Shown here: one piece after another, positions 24,461 to 32,767 of the stretch
Layout: each line of letters begins with the position of its first letter
Position numbering within the stretch: position 1 is the first letter of the stretch
From: Promicromonosporaceae bacterium
GTDB lineage: Bacteria > Actinomycetota > Actinomycetes > Actinomycetales > Cellulomonadaceae
Assembly: GCA_009783295.1 (NCBI GenBank)
Contig: WRHK01000035.1
Span: 1-38,775, forward strand
DNA: 38,775 bases
Direction of reading: 5' to 3'
Position numbers and translations under genes: made by a program
Notes under the pieces: generated by a model
What the model saw: the letters and a program-made list of their open reading frames with translations, nothing else
Databases searched by the model: none
Told to the model about the DNA's origin: nothing

Positions 24461-27400
24461 GTGAGACGCTCTCCCATTGTTGTGGTATCCGCATTCGCGC
24501 TACTGGCCGCCCCGCTGGCGACCGCCGCCCAGGCCGCTGCAGGGATGCCCCAGGTGCCGCAGGCCGTGCTCGACCACCTCCAGCAGGACGACTGGGGCAC
24601 GCTCCAGCAGATCCTCTCCGGCATCTCTGGGTCCGTGACGTCACCCCTCAAGATCAGCGACGTCGACAAGGGCAGCTACACCACGGGCCAGCTCATGGGC
24701 AACGGCGACATCGGCGCGATCGCCGCTGGTGTCTCGACCACGTCCCAGCAGTTCTACTTCGCGAAGAACGACTTCTGGGGCACCCTGCACGCCCAGGGAA
24801 CGTCGGTCAAGGACAACGCCGGGATCCTCTCCGGCGGCGGGCTCGACGTGCTGCCGACGACGGGCGCCGGCTCGGACGCCGCCACGGCGTTCAGCATGAG
24901 GCAGGACATCCTCGACGCCGAGGTCACCACCAACCTCCAGCTCAAGGACGACGAGGGCAGCGACGCCCCGATCCAGATGAGCTCGTTCACCGCCGACACC
25001 GCGAACGTGTTCGTCACCCAGATCCGCAACGGCGGCTCCGCACCGGTGACGCTCAAGGCGAAGCAGTGGGTGCCCGCGATGGCGTACGCCAGCTCGAGCG
25101 CGACCGACCTGACCGACGCACAGAAGACCTACCCCTACACCGGGGGAGTGGACACCTCGCAGGCCGACCCCGTCCTGTGGACCACCCGGGACAGCTCCAC
25201 GAGCAACGTGAGCGGCTTCCGCAGCCGGATGGCGACCGCCACGGCGGTCGTCGGTGCGCAGCTCCAGGACCCGGGCCAGGTCGTCGAGGCGAACGACTAC
25301 TACGACAGCAACAAGGGCAAGTACTACGACTCGCTGGGCGAGCAGGGCAGCTTCGCGGTCGCCCCGGGCGCCACCGTGTCACTGGTCACGTACCTCGGCA
25401 GCAGCAGCGGCAGCCCCGCGGCCATCAAGAGCGTCGACGCCGTGCAGCAGGACGCCGTCGACGCCGTCCGCGGGTACGCGACGCAGGGCGCCGTCGACCA
25501 GCTCAAGGCGGAGCACCAGGCGTGGTGGAAGGACTACTGGCTGCGCAGCTACGTCCAGTTCAACGATCCGCAGCTCGCGCAGTACTACTACGGCTCGCTG
25601 TACGTGCTGGGCAGCTCCAACCGCCCGACCAGCGCGAACGGCAAGGTCAACCCGCAGAACCTGCCCGGCTCGATGTACGGCGAGTGGGTTCCCGCCGACA
25701 ACGTCGGCTGGGGCGGGCGGTACTTCCTCAACTACAACCAGCAGGCGCAGTACTACGCCTCCGGGTCGACCAACCGCATCGAGACGGCCGAGCCTTACGA
25801 CAGGGTCATCGCCTACGACCTGCCGTGGCAGCAGAACAACGCCGCCGCTCAGGGCTTCGACGGCGCCGCCCACGTGCGGACCGAGTCGCCCTTCGACGTG
25901 ATGGCGAACCCGCAGCCGCCGCTCGCGGCGAAGGCGGCGGTGCCCACCTACGGGTTCAGCTCGGGGTCGACGGACCAGAAGTCGAACGGCTACTTCTCGG
26001 CCGTCACCATGGTCTCCCAGTACGAGTACACCTTGGACGACCAGTACCTGCGTTCCGTCGTCTACCCGTACCTCAAGCAGCTGCTCGCGTTCTACAGCTC
26101 CTACGTGCTCAAGCAGGACGACGGGAACGGGCAGTACCACTACGCGGTGATCGGGTCGTCGATCCACGAGGGCGACGCCGCCGACATCAACCCCGACCTC
26201 GACATGGGCGCCATCAAGTACATGGCGACGTTCCTGTCCGCGCACGCCGCCGAGATGGGCGAGCCGCCCTCGACGGTGGCGCGCTGGAAGGACCTGGCCG
26301 ACCACACGTCGTTCCCCGAGGCGATGCTGCCCCAGGGAATCTTCTCGGCGAACAACGACGGCAACCTCGTGCCGACGCTCGTCGCCACCGACTACCAGTC
26401 GCCGAACCAGCCGCACGTCGACATGATCGAGCCCGGCGACCAGCCTGTGGAGCTCGAGGGCGTCGTCTTCCCGTTCGAGAACGTCCAGCTGCTCGACGGT
26501 GACCCCGGGCTGCTCGCCAAGGTCCGCAACACCCTCGAGTACATGAACGCGTGGGCCGCCACGGGGTTCTCGGGCTGGAGCAGCCAGAACAACGGCTTCC
26601 CCAAGGTGTTCCCCATCGCGGCACGCGCCGGCTGGCCGGCCGCCGACCTGCTCGCGAAGTTCAAGACCGCCCTCACGGCCAAGGTCCGCGCCAGCAACCT
26701 GACCTACTACGGCAGCGGCGGCGCCGTCGAGACGGTCGGGGCGATGGAAGGCCTGGACTCGATGCTGCTGCAGAGCAGCACGACCCCCGACATGCCGACG
26801 ACGCTCGAGGTCTTCCCGAACTGGGACCGCAGCCAGTCCGTCAGCTACGAGCGCCTGGGCGCGAAGGGCGACGTCGAGGTGTCGAGCGCGTTCGACGCCG
26901 CAACCGGCTCGGTGTCCTACGTCGACCTCACCAGCAAGCGTGACGGCCGGATCGCCCTCGTCGACCCCTGGGCCACGGGACGTCCCGTCATCCAGGAGGT
27001 CAGCTCAGACAACACGCTCGGCGCCCGCGTCGAGTACGACGTGCACGCCGGCAAGATCGTGTTCAACGCGAAGCAGGGCCGTCGCTACATGGTCATGGTC
27101 GACACCACCAACCAGTCCCACGTGGTCACGGGCCTGTCGCTCTCGACCTACTCGACGACGCTCGTGTACGACGCCGCGCACCGCACCGCCCCGGCGGGCA
27201 GCGCCACCGTGTCGGTCGCGCTCCAGGGCGGCAAGCCCGGCGACACCGTCGAGTGGACGACGTCGGACAACAAGGTCGTGAAGGTGACCGGCGACGCGAC
27301 GTCGGCGACGATCCAGGCGGTCGGCACCGGGACCGGCAAGGTCACCGACGCGACGATCACCGCGCGGAGCGTCACGCCCGGCGGCCTGGACGAGAACGGG

Positions 27401-28972
27401 GTCAGCCAGACGATCAAGGTCAAGGTGGCCGACGTGTCGACCGTGCCGACCGCGCTGACGCTGCTCAGCCCGGCCGACGCGACCATCTACGGGCCCTCCT
27501 CGACCAGCGCCAGCACCTCCAAGGTGACCGGCACCGACCGCCTGCAGCTCACCGCGCAGGTGAGCCCCGCCAACGCCTACGACCGGAGCATCATCTGGCG
27601 CTCGAGCGACCAGGACGTCGCGATGGTCGACAAGAACGGGCTCGTCGTCGCGCGCGGTGCCGGCACGGTGACGATCACGGGCACGAGCACGGCCAACCCG
27701 GGCCTTCCGCCTGTGACGACCACGGTCACCGTCACCGGGTCCGGGAAGGACTACAGCGCCTACGCCGGACTGACCTCGGCGCTGACGGCCGCCAGGTCGA
27801 TCTCGGTCTACAGCGGCAACACCACGGGCTCGGGCGGGTTCCGGAGGGTCTCGGACAGCCCGGCGTGGGAGGGCCAGCAGCAGCAGTTCCAGGTGGCGTA
27901 CATCAACGCGCTGGGTGTGGCCGCCCGGTACTCCGGGTACTCCGCGACGAACATCAGCAAGGACACCGCGTACTTTGCGGCGGTCGCGCTGAACGAGGCC
28001 ATCAAGGCGATCGACCCGAGCGTCGCGGTGACCCTTCCCGACCGGAACCTCGGCGACAAGGCCGACCTGGCAGCCGCCGTCGCGCGGGCGTCGCTCCTGA
28101 CGGCAGACGACTTCGCCACCTCGGCGGGGTGGGACACGCTCCAGTCGGCCCTCGCTGCGGCTCAGGCCGTGAACGACGACCCGAAGGCGACCCAGCAGGC
28201 CGTCGACGCCGTCCTCGCCCCGCTGACGGCCGCGATGGCTGCCACGAGCATCGCGGACGTGCCGCAGGTCGACGTCGACGGCGTCGCGACGGTGAACGTC
28301 ACCAACGGGCACCTGGTCCAGCTGCTCGCCGGAGCCGGCCGGACCTGGACCGTGACCCCCGGCAACGGCACCGCCTCCCCGGGAGCCACGATCGACGCGA
28401 GCGGCGGCCTGCTGTGGGTCTCGGGCGACGGTACGTATGACGTGACGGCGACCGCGCCCGGGGAGCCGGACGTGAGCGTCGAGGTGACCTTCACCGACGT
28501 GCCGCCCGCGCTGCGCAACCTCGCGCTCAACGACGCGGGCACTGGCACGGCGTTCGGGTCGACCACCTCGGGGTCGTACCCGCCGCGGAACGCCTTCGAC
28601 GACAACCCGTCGACGTTCTACGACCACAGCTCGACGACGCCGTACGTCGGCTGGGACTTCGGCAGCCCGACCGCGATCAACGTGCTCCGCTTCCTGCCGC
28701 GCTCCGGCACGAACGCCGCCCGGATCGCCGGCGCCACGCTCCAGGGATCGAACACGTCGGCGACCGCCGGCTTCGTGGACCTGGTGACGATCACCGACAC
28801 CCCGGCGACGGCCAACGCGTCGTCGTGGTACGTCAAGGCCGTCGACAGCACCACGCCGTACCGGTACTACCGCTGGCTCGGCACGAACGGGTCGCACGCG
28901 AACGTCGCCTCGTTCGAGCTGTACGCGGCCAACGACCGCGGCGTCACGGTCACGACGACACCGGCCGACTGA
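24461..28972 (+). CDS. Secreted multimodular GH95-like glycosidase with Ig-like, FIVAR-like and F5/8C modules
   Basis: A 1503-aa exported protein starting at GTG 24461. Signal peptide at about residues 1-27. Residues about 55-890 resemble GH95 six-hairpin enzymes (alpha-L-fucosidase/alpha-L-galactosidase): QLMGNGDIGA near the N-terminus, an NxN pair at N424/N426 (FLNYNQQAQYYA) like the water-activating asparagines of GH95, a candidate acid Glu at E570 (SSIHEGDAADIN), and a GAMEGLDSMLLQSS segment like GH95 EMLLQS. The D-x-N-F-G motif that should precede the last segment is absent; E757 (GGAVETVGAM) is there instead. C-terminal modules: Ig-like at about 912-995, Big_2 at about 1000-1090, helical FIVAR-like at about 1095-1262 and F5/8C (CBM32-like) at about 1350-1495. 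No cell-wall anchor is seen. The fold is likely; activity and family are less sure. Confidence 0.75.
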   Translation: MRRSPIVVVSAFALLAAPLATAAQAAAGMPQVPQAVLDHLQQDDWGTLQQILSGISGSVTSPLKISDVDKGSYTTGQLMGNGDIGAIAAGVSTTSQQFYFAKNDFWGTLHAQGTSVKDNAGILSGGGLDVLPTTGAGSDAATAFSMRQDILDAEVTTNLQLKDDEGSDAPIQMSSFTADTANVFVTQIRNGGSAPVTLKAKQWVPAMAYASSSATDLTDAQKTYPYTGGVDTSQADPVLWTTRDSSTSNVSGFRSRMATATAVVGAQLQDPGQVVEANDYYDSNKGKYYDSLGEQGSFAVAPGATVSLVTYLGSSSGSPAAIKSVDAVQQDAVDAVRGYATQGAVDQLKAEHQAWWKDYWLRSYVQFNDPQLAQYYYGSLYVLGSSNRPTSANGKVNPQNLPGSMYGEWVPADNVGWGGRYFLNYNQQAQYYASGSTNRIETAEPYDRVIAYDLPWQQNNAAAQGFDGAAHVRTESPFDVMANPQPPLAAKAAVPTYGFSSGSTDQKSNGYFSAVTMVSQYEYTLDDQYLRSVVYPYLKQLLAFYSSYVLKQDDGNGQYHYAVIGSSIHEGDAADINPDLDMGAIKYMATFLSAHAAEMGEPPSTVARWKDLADHTSFPEAMLPQGIFSANNDGNLVPTLVATDYQSPNQPHVDMIEPGDQPVELEGVVFPFENVQLLDGDPGLLAKVRNTLEYMNAWAATGFSGWSSQNNGFPKVFPIAARAGWPAADLLAKFKTALTAKVRASNLTYYGSGGAVETVGAMEGLDSMLLQSSTTPDMPTTLEVFPNWDRSQSVSYERLGAKGDVEVSSAFDAATGSVSYVDLTSKRDGRIALVDPWATGRPVIQEVSSDNTLGARVEYDVHAGKIVFNAKQGRRYMVMVDTTNQSHVVTGLSLSTYSTTLVYDAAHRTAPAGSATVSVALQGGKPGDTVEWTTSDNKVVKVTGDATSATIQAVGTGTGKVTDATITARSVTPGGLDENGVSQTIKVKVADVSTVPTALTLLSPADATIYGPSSTSASTSKVTGTDRLQLTAQVSPANAYDRSIIWRSSDQDVAMVDKNGLVVARGAGTVTITGTSTANPGLPPVTTTVTVTGSGKDYSAYAGLTSALTAARSISVYSGNTTGSGGFRRVSDSPAWEGQQQQFQVAYINALGVAARYSGYSATNISKDTAYFAAVALNEAIKAIDPSVAVTLPDRNLGDKADLAAAVARASLLTADDFATSAGWDTLQSALAAAQAVNDDPKATQQAVDAVLAPLTAAMAATSIADVPQVDVDGVATVNVTNGHLVQLLAGAGRTWTVTPGNGTASPGATIDASGGLLWVSGDGTYDVTATAPGEPDVSVEVTFTDVPPALRNLALNDAGTGTAFGSTTSGSYPPRNAFDDNPSTFYDHSSTTPYVGWDFGSPTAINVLRFLPRSGTNAARIAGATLQGSNTSATAGFVDLVTITDTPATANASSWYVKAVDSTTPYRYYRWLGTNGSHANVASFELYAANDRGVTVTTTPAD

Positions 28973-28983
28973 CGGCAGGCAGC

Positions 28984-29005
28984 GGCGGCACCCCGGGGTG
29001 CCGCC
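28984..29005 (+). terminator. 22-bp perfect palindrome after the glycosidase gene
   Basis: GGCGGCACCCC is followed directly by its exact reverse complement, 11 bp past the TGA. It can form a very stable hairpin and is a likely terminator or mRNA 3'-end stabiliser. It is one of two tandem hairpins in this convergent gap. Confidence 0.7.
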
Positions 29006-29031
29006 CCTGCAGGGTCGGCGCGTCGCTCACC

Positions 29032-29067
29032 ACGAAGGTCCCCGGACCGCGGTCCGGGGACCTTCGT
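29032..29067. terminator. 36-bp perfect palindrome, bidirectional terminator
   Basis: ACGAAGGTCCCCGGACCG (29032-29049) is followed at once by its exact reverse complement, so all 36 bases pair. It lies between the convergent glycosidase and epimerase genes, 24 bp past the epimerase stop. With A-rich and T-rich ends (ACGAAGG/CCTTCGT) it can serve both strands. Confidence 0.8.
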
Positions 29068-29090
29068 CTGTGCACAAGCTGCTGCCGATC

Positions 29091-30035
29091 TCAGCGGTCC
29101 GCCCGCAGCCACGCGACGTAGTCCGCGGCCGCTGCAGCGACGTCGTACTCCGGCACGAACCCCGTGTCCGCGCGCAGGCGCGACGTGTCGAGCCACTGCT
29201 GCGGCGCGGGAGTCTCGCGGACCGGCAGGTCGACCTGAAACCCCGGCACGGTCGCCTCGATCGCGGCGATCACGTCGGCGTTGCTCGTGGCCCGGCCTGA
29301 CCCCACGTTGTACGTCGCGTGGTGGAGGGAAGGCGCCGTCAGCAGCAGGGCAAGAGCCCGGCCCGTGTCCTTGACGTAGCAGAGGTCGAGGGCGTCGTCG
29401 GCGTACGGCGGGCGCATCAGGCCGCTGAGGTCGGGCGCGGCGCCGCGCGCTGCGCCGTCCGCGAGGGACGGGGCGGCGAAGAACGGGTCGGGCAGGTGGC
29501 CGCCCGGGCCCCAGGTGCCCGAGATGCGCGCGGTGACGATCTCGACGCCCGTCGCGGCCGCGACCTGGCCGGCGAGCAGCTCGGCGATCTTCTTCTGTGT
29601 CGGGATCGCCGCCGACGGCGCGAGCGACAGCGGCCGGTCCTCCCGCAGCGCGCCGGCATCCGGGACTCCCGCGTACACGCCGATGGTGCTCGCCATGACG
29701 ACCCGTCGCACGCCCCACTCCTGCGCCACCCGGACCACGTTGAGGAGACCCTCGACGGCCCGGCCCGCGGCGCCGATCGGGTCGTCGTTCCCGGGCTCCC
29801 AGGGCAGCGTGATCGCCAGGTGCAGGATGCCCGTGATGGTGTGGTCGCGACCCGCTGCCCGCAGGCTCTCGAGGTCGCCGATGTCGCCCTGGACCATCCG
29901 TACCGGCAGGTCGGCGAGGTGGGGCGGCACCTCGGGGCTGCGCCGCTGCAGGAGCAGGCACTCTTCCCCCTGCCCGTGGAGTGCGCGCACCGCGTGCGAT
30001 CCGATGAAGCCGGCCCCGCCTGTCACGAGAATCAT
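29091..30035 (-). CDS. NAD-dependent epimerase/dehydratase family protein lacking the usual Tyr
   Basis: A 314-aa extended-SDR protein. The cofactor motif TGGAGFIGSH lies at residues 5-14 and an acidic QGDIGDLESL at 49-58. The Ser/Thr of the active site is in VVMASTIGVYAG. Where the family has YxxxK, the sequence reads AIPTQKKIAELL: the Lys (K148) is there but the Tyr is Ile/Pro, so normal epimerase or dehydratase chemistry is doubtful. The substrate-side motif NVGSGRATSNADVI is kept. The start is ATG 30035 after GGAAGGA. It is divergent from a MarR-family gene, 70 bp away, which probably controls it. It may be a reductase with another proton donor or a sensor protein. Confidence 0.85.
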   Translation of the reverse strand: MILVTGGAGFIGSHAVRALHGQGEECLLLQRRSPEVPPHLADLPVRMVQGDIGDLESLRAAGRDHTITGILHLAITLPWEPGNDDPIGAAGRAVEGLLNVVRVAQEWGVRRVVMASTIGVYAGVPDAGALREDRPLSLAPSAAIPTQKKIAELLAGQVAAATGVEIVTARISGTWGPGGHLPDPFFAAPSLADGAARGAAPDLSGLMRPPYADDALDLCYVKDTGRALALLLTAPSLHHATYNVGSGRATSNADVIAAIEATVPGFQVDLPVRETPAPQQWLDTSRLRADTGFVPEYDVAAAAADYVAWLRADR

Positions 30036-30057
30036 GATGGATCCTTCCGTCGTTCCG

Positions 30058-30098
30058 CTGATCGTCAGTGTGACTGATGATCAGACTAAGGATAGAAT
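30058..30098 (+). promoter_or_regulatory. 27-bp near-perfect palindrome over a putative leaderless MarR promoter
   Basis: Two 12-base arms (30058-30069 and 30073-30084), starting CTGATCGTCAGT, flank GTG; 11 of 12 positions pair, and the exception is a G-T. GTGACT (30070-30075) as -35 and TAGAAT (30093-30098) as -10 are 17 bp apart, and the -10 ends seven bases before the MarR ATG at 30106, so the mRNA is probably leaderless. The dyad covers the -35 box, as expected for MarR autorepression, and also lies upstream of the divergent epimerase gene. Confidence 0.7.
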
Positions 30099-30105
30099 CC
30101 TGCCC

Positions 30106-30564
30106 ATGGCAAGTACCCGCCTGGAGCCCCGGGATCCCGAGGACGCGCTCGGCTACCTGGTCAAGCACGCCCATCAGCGGCTGACCGCGCTCGCCGACAC
30201 CGCGCTGGCGCCGCTCGCGATCGACAGCAAGGCCTTCGGCGTGCTGCGTGCCGTGGTGGGCCGCGAGCCGATGTCGCAGCAGGAGATCGCTGCCCGGCTC
30301 GGTGTCGACCGCACCACGATGGTCGCGCTGATCGACGGGTTCGAGTCGCGGGGCCTGGTCACCCGCACGCCCGACCCTCGCGACCGCCGGCGCAATGCCG
30401 TCGAGCTCACGCGGGCCGGCGTGGCCCTCTACCGCAAGGCCGACGCCGCGTACGTCGCGGCCGAGGAGGCGTTCCTCGCGCCGCTCGACGCGGCCGGCGC
30501 GTCGCAGCTCCGCGAGGCGCTCCGGGCCGTGCTCGTCGCGGGCGACGTCGAGCAGGGTGCCTGA
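30106..30564 (+). CDS. MarR-family transcriptional regulator
   Basis: A 152-aa winged-helix regulator. Residues about 35-105 form the DNA-binding domain: FGVLRAVVGREPMSQQEIAARL, then GVDRTTMVALIDGFESRGLVTR and the wing TPDPRDRRRNAVELTRAG. Flanking helices make the dimer interface. The ATG at 30106 has no ribosome-binding site but lies seven bases after a TAGAAT -10 box, suggesting leaderless translation. It is divergent from the epimerase-family gene with a 27-bp dyad in the gap, which is the probable operator. It is 20 bp upstream of the acetyltransferase gene and may be co-transcribed with it. The ligand is unknown. Confidence 0.92.
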   Translation: MASTRLEPRDPEDALGYLVKHAHQRLTALADTALAPLAIDSKAFGVLRAVVGREPMSQQEIAARLGVDRTTMVALIDGFESRGLVTRTPDPRDRRRNAVELTRAGVALYRKADAAYVAAEEAFLAPLDAAGASQLREALRAVLVAGDVEQGA

Positions 30565-30584
30565 GCGTGCCAGCATGAGCGACC

Positions 30585-31130
30585 ATGCACAGTGAGCGAC
30601 TCATCCCGCGCGGCACCCCCGAGTCGCGGGCGGTCACGGAGCGGGTGCAGGTGGTGATGGACCTGACGTCGCGGCTCAACGTGCTGCGGCACGGCGACGT
30701 CGAGGGCCGCACCGCGCTGCTCGCCGAGATCCTCGGCCGCCCGGTGCCTCCGACCCTGACGCTCTACCCGCCGTTCTACTGCGACCACGGGCTACGCCTC
30801 GACTTCGGCGAGCGCGTGTTCGTGAACCAGAACTGCTCGTTCTACGACCTGGGCGGCATCACGATCGGCGACCGCACGATGATCGGCCCGGGCGTCACGC
30901 TCGCCACCGCCGGCCATCCCGTCGGCCCGGGCGAGCGGTTCGACGGCATTACGACCGCGCCGCTCACCATCGAGTCGAACGTCTGGGTCGGGGCCAACGT
31001 CACCGTCACGCCCGGCGTCACCATCGGGGCGGGGTCGGTCGTCGCGGCGGGGGCCGTCGTCGCCAAGGACGTGCCGCCGGGCTCGCTGGTGAGCAGCACG
31101 GGCTGGGTCCGGCGGCGCGAGCTCATCTGA
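30585..31130 (+). CDS. Hexapeptide-repeat sugar O-acetyltransferase (maltose/galactoside type)
   Basis: A 181-aa left-handed beta-helix acetyltransferase of the maltose O-acetyltransferase/LacA group. The N-terminal Mac helix region covers about residues 1-55 and the hexapeptide repeats run from about 75 to 165: FVNQNCSFYDLGGITIGDRTMIGPGV, then the catalytic His in TAGHPVGPGER, and NVWVGANVTVTPGVTIGAGSVVAAGAVV. Enzymes of this group transfer acetyl from acetyl-CoA to sugar hydroxyls in the cytoplasm as trimers. The start is ATG 30585. It lies 20 bp after the MarR gene on the same strand. The acceptor sugar is not known; the nearby sugar locus makes a link possible but unproven. Confidence 0.88.
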   Translation: MHSERLIPRGTPESRAVTERVQVVMDLTSRLNVLRHGDVEGRTALLAEILGRPVPPTLTLYPPFYCDHGLRLDFGERVFVNQNCSFYDLGGITIGDRTMIGPGVTLATAGHPVGPGERFDGITTAPLTIESNVWVGANVTVTPGVTIGAGSVVAAGAVVAKDVPPGSLVSSTGWVRRRELI

Positions 31131-31153
31131 CCCGCGTGGCATGATCCGTGCTC

Positions 31154-32020
31154 ATGCGTGAGGGACAGCCCAGCCGGACAGCCGTGCTCGTGTGTCAGGG
31201 CCGCGCCGTCGCCGACGGCGTGCTCGCGCCGGGCGTCTTCTCCGACCCGTTCGCCGCGCAGGTGCTGCGCGGGGACGAACGGGCGGAGGTCGGCCTGGGC
31301 CGCGACCCCGAGCCGCCGCAGGACCCGCGCGACCGGATGCGCTGGGAACGCCTGCGGGCCCTGGCCGAGGTGGCGGTGCCGCGCACCGTCGCGATCGACG
31401 ACGCCGTCCGCGACGCCGCTTGCCCGCAGGTCGTCATCGTCGGCGCGGGCCTGGACTTCCGGGCGTGGCGCCTGCCAGGGCTCGCGCGGGTCTTCAGCGT
31501 CGACCACCCGGCCACGCAGGCCGAGACCCGGCGCCGCACCGTCGCCCTCCCTGCGCCCGACGGCCTCGTGTGGGTGCCCGTGGACCTGAGCAGGGACGCG
31601 CTCGGCCCCGCCCTCGAGGCTGCGGGCCACGACCCGGCACTGCCCACGGCATGGGTCTGGGAGGGCGTGGTCCCGTACCTGACACGCGCGCAGGTCGCCG
31701 CGACGGTGCGCGAGCTCGCGGGCGCCTCGGCGCCGGGGAGCACGCTGATCGTCAACTACCAGAGCCCGTCGCCGTCCGCCCGGGTGAGCCGCGCCCTCAT
31801 GGCGCTGCTCAGCCGCATCGGCGGGGAGGCCACGCTGACCGCAGGCGAGCCATGGCGCTCGCTGTGGAGCCCCGCCCGCATGGCGGGCCTGCTGTCCCGG
31901 CACGGGTTCGACGTCGAGCACGACGACGATCTGCTGGCCATGGCGGCCCGCATCGGGTCGCCGACGGCCCGGGCCCAGACGCTGAAGAACGGCCGGGTGG
32001 CCGTCGCGCGGCGCCGATAG
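31154..32020 (+). CDS. SAM-dependent methyltransferase, LCM/O-methyltransferase type
   Basis: A 288-aa protein of the leucine-carboxyl-methyltransferase-like family (TIGR00027 kin), widespread in actinobacteria. The opening PSRTAVLVCQGRAVADGV and FSDPFAAQVLRGDER is characteristic. The SAM-binding signature is QVVIVGAGLDFRAWRLP, followed by VFSVDHPATQAET and the WVWEGVVPYLTRAQV segment. An in-frame GTG two codons upstream at 31148 is an alternative start. The substrate is unknown; the family methylates carboxyl or hydroxyl groups of small metabolites or protein ends. It follows the acetyltransferase gene after 23 bp on the same strand. Confidence 0.85.
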   Translation: MREGQPSRTAVLVCQGRAVADGVLAPGVFSDPFAAQVLRGDERAEVGLGRDPEPPQDPRDRMRWERLRALAEVAVPRTVAIDDAVRDAACPQVVIVGAGLDFRAWRLPGLARVFSVDHPATQAETRRRTVALPAPDGLVWVPVDLSRDALGPALEAAGHDPALPTAWVWEGVVPYLTRAQVAATVRELAGASAPGSTLIVNYQSPSPSARVSRALMALLSRIGGEATLTAGEPWRSLWSPARMAGLLSRHGFDVEHDDDLLAMAARIGSPTARAQTLKNGRVAVARRR

Positions 32021-32054
32021 CGAGCGCCGGTGTGTCGCGTGCCAGGCTGGGTCC

Positions 32055-32606
32055 GTGAACCGTCCGCGGGCCGCCCGCGTCCCGAACCTCCTCGCCCTGC
32101 TCGTCTTCGGCGCGGCGTTCGGGTTCGTCGAGGCGGCCGTGGTGGTCTACCTGCGCCACCTGCTCGGCGTGAGCATGGCCTACGTCATCGGCCCGTACCG
32201 CACGCACCTCGACCTGGGCTTCATCCGGTTCGTCACGCCGACGACGCCGCTGCTGGTGTCGGCCGAGATCACGCGCACGGAGACGTTCCGCGAGGCAGCG
32301 ACGATCGTGGTGCTGGCCGCCGTCGCGTGGCTGTCGGCGCGCTCGTGGGTGCGGCGGCTCGGGGCCTTCCTCGTCGCCTTCGCGACGTGGGACATCACCT
32401 ACTACGTGTGGCTGCGCCTGCTGGTCGGCTGGCCGCAGGGCCTGCGCACGCAGGACGTGTTCTTCCTCATCCCGGTCACGTGGGTGGGGCCGGTGGCGAC
32501 GCCGGTCGCGATCTCGACGGCGATGCTGCTCGCCGGGGCGTGGCTCTACCTGCGCCGCCCGCGGGGCTCCCGGCGGGCCGAGCCGGCGGCGCTCGACCAC
32601 GACTGA
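32055..32606 (+). CDS. Conserved integral membrane protein
   Basis: A 183-aa polytopic protein with about five transmembrane helices: residues 11-32 (LLALLVFGAAFGFVEAAVVVYL), 80-96, 104-126, 135-155 and 157-170. Polar residues inside the membrane part stand out: E in GFVEAA, D in FATWDITYYVWL and a PVTWVGPVATP turn. The protein reads as a member of a conserved actinobacterial membrane family without a known role. The GTG at 32055 has no ribosome-binding site. It follows the methyltransferase gene by 34 bp, so they may be co-transcribed. The charged tail is not conserved in character. Confidence 0.65.
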   Translation: MNRPRAARVPNLLALLVFGAAFGFVEAAVVVYLRHLLGVSMAYVIGPYRTHLDLGFIRFVTPTTPLLVSAEITRTETFREAATIVVLAAVAWLSARSWVRRLGAFLVAFATWDITYYVWLRLLVGWPQGLRTQDVFFLIPVTWVGPVATPVAISTAMLLAGAWLYLRRPRGSRRAEPAALDHD

Positions 32607-32698
32607 GACTGAGGCGCGCATCGCATCGGAATGGTGCGCGCATTCCTCTGCGCGGCCATTCTCCCAGGGCTGGCGCGAGATGATCCGTCGCTTGTCCG

Positions 32699-32746
32699 GA
32701 GATGTATCTCGGATAACCGCCCGCGGTATCATTCGGCACATATCTC
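32699..32746 (+). promoter_or_regulatory. Paired 12-bp palindromes upstream of the cation ATPase
   Basis: Two perfect 5-2-5 palindromes lie close together: GAGATGTATCTC (32699-32710) and ACCGCCCGCGGT (32716-32727). The half-site TATCTC recurs at 32741-32746. They sit 22-69 bp before the ATG of the P-type ATPase in a locally AT-rich stretch, where a metal-responsive regulator could bind. A secure -10/-35 pair was not found. Confidence 0.4.
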
Positions 32747-32767
32747 AACACCTTGGAAGGAACCCCG

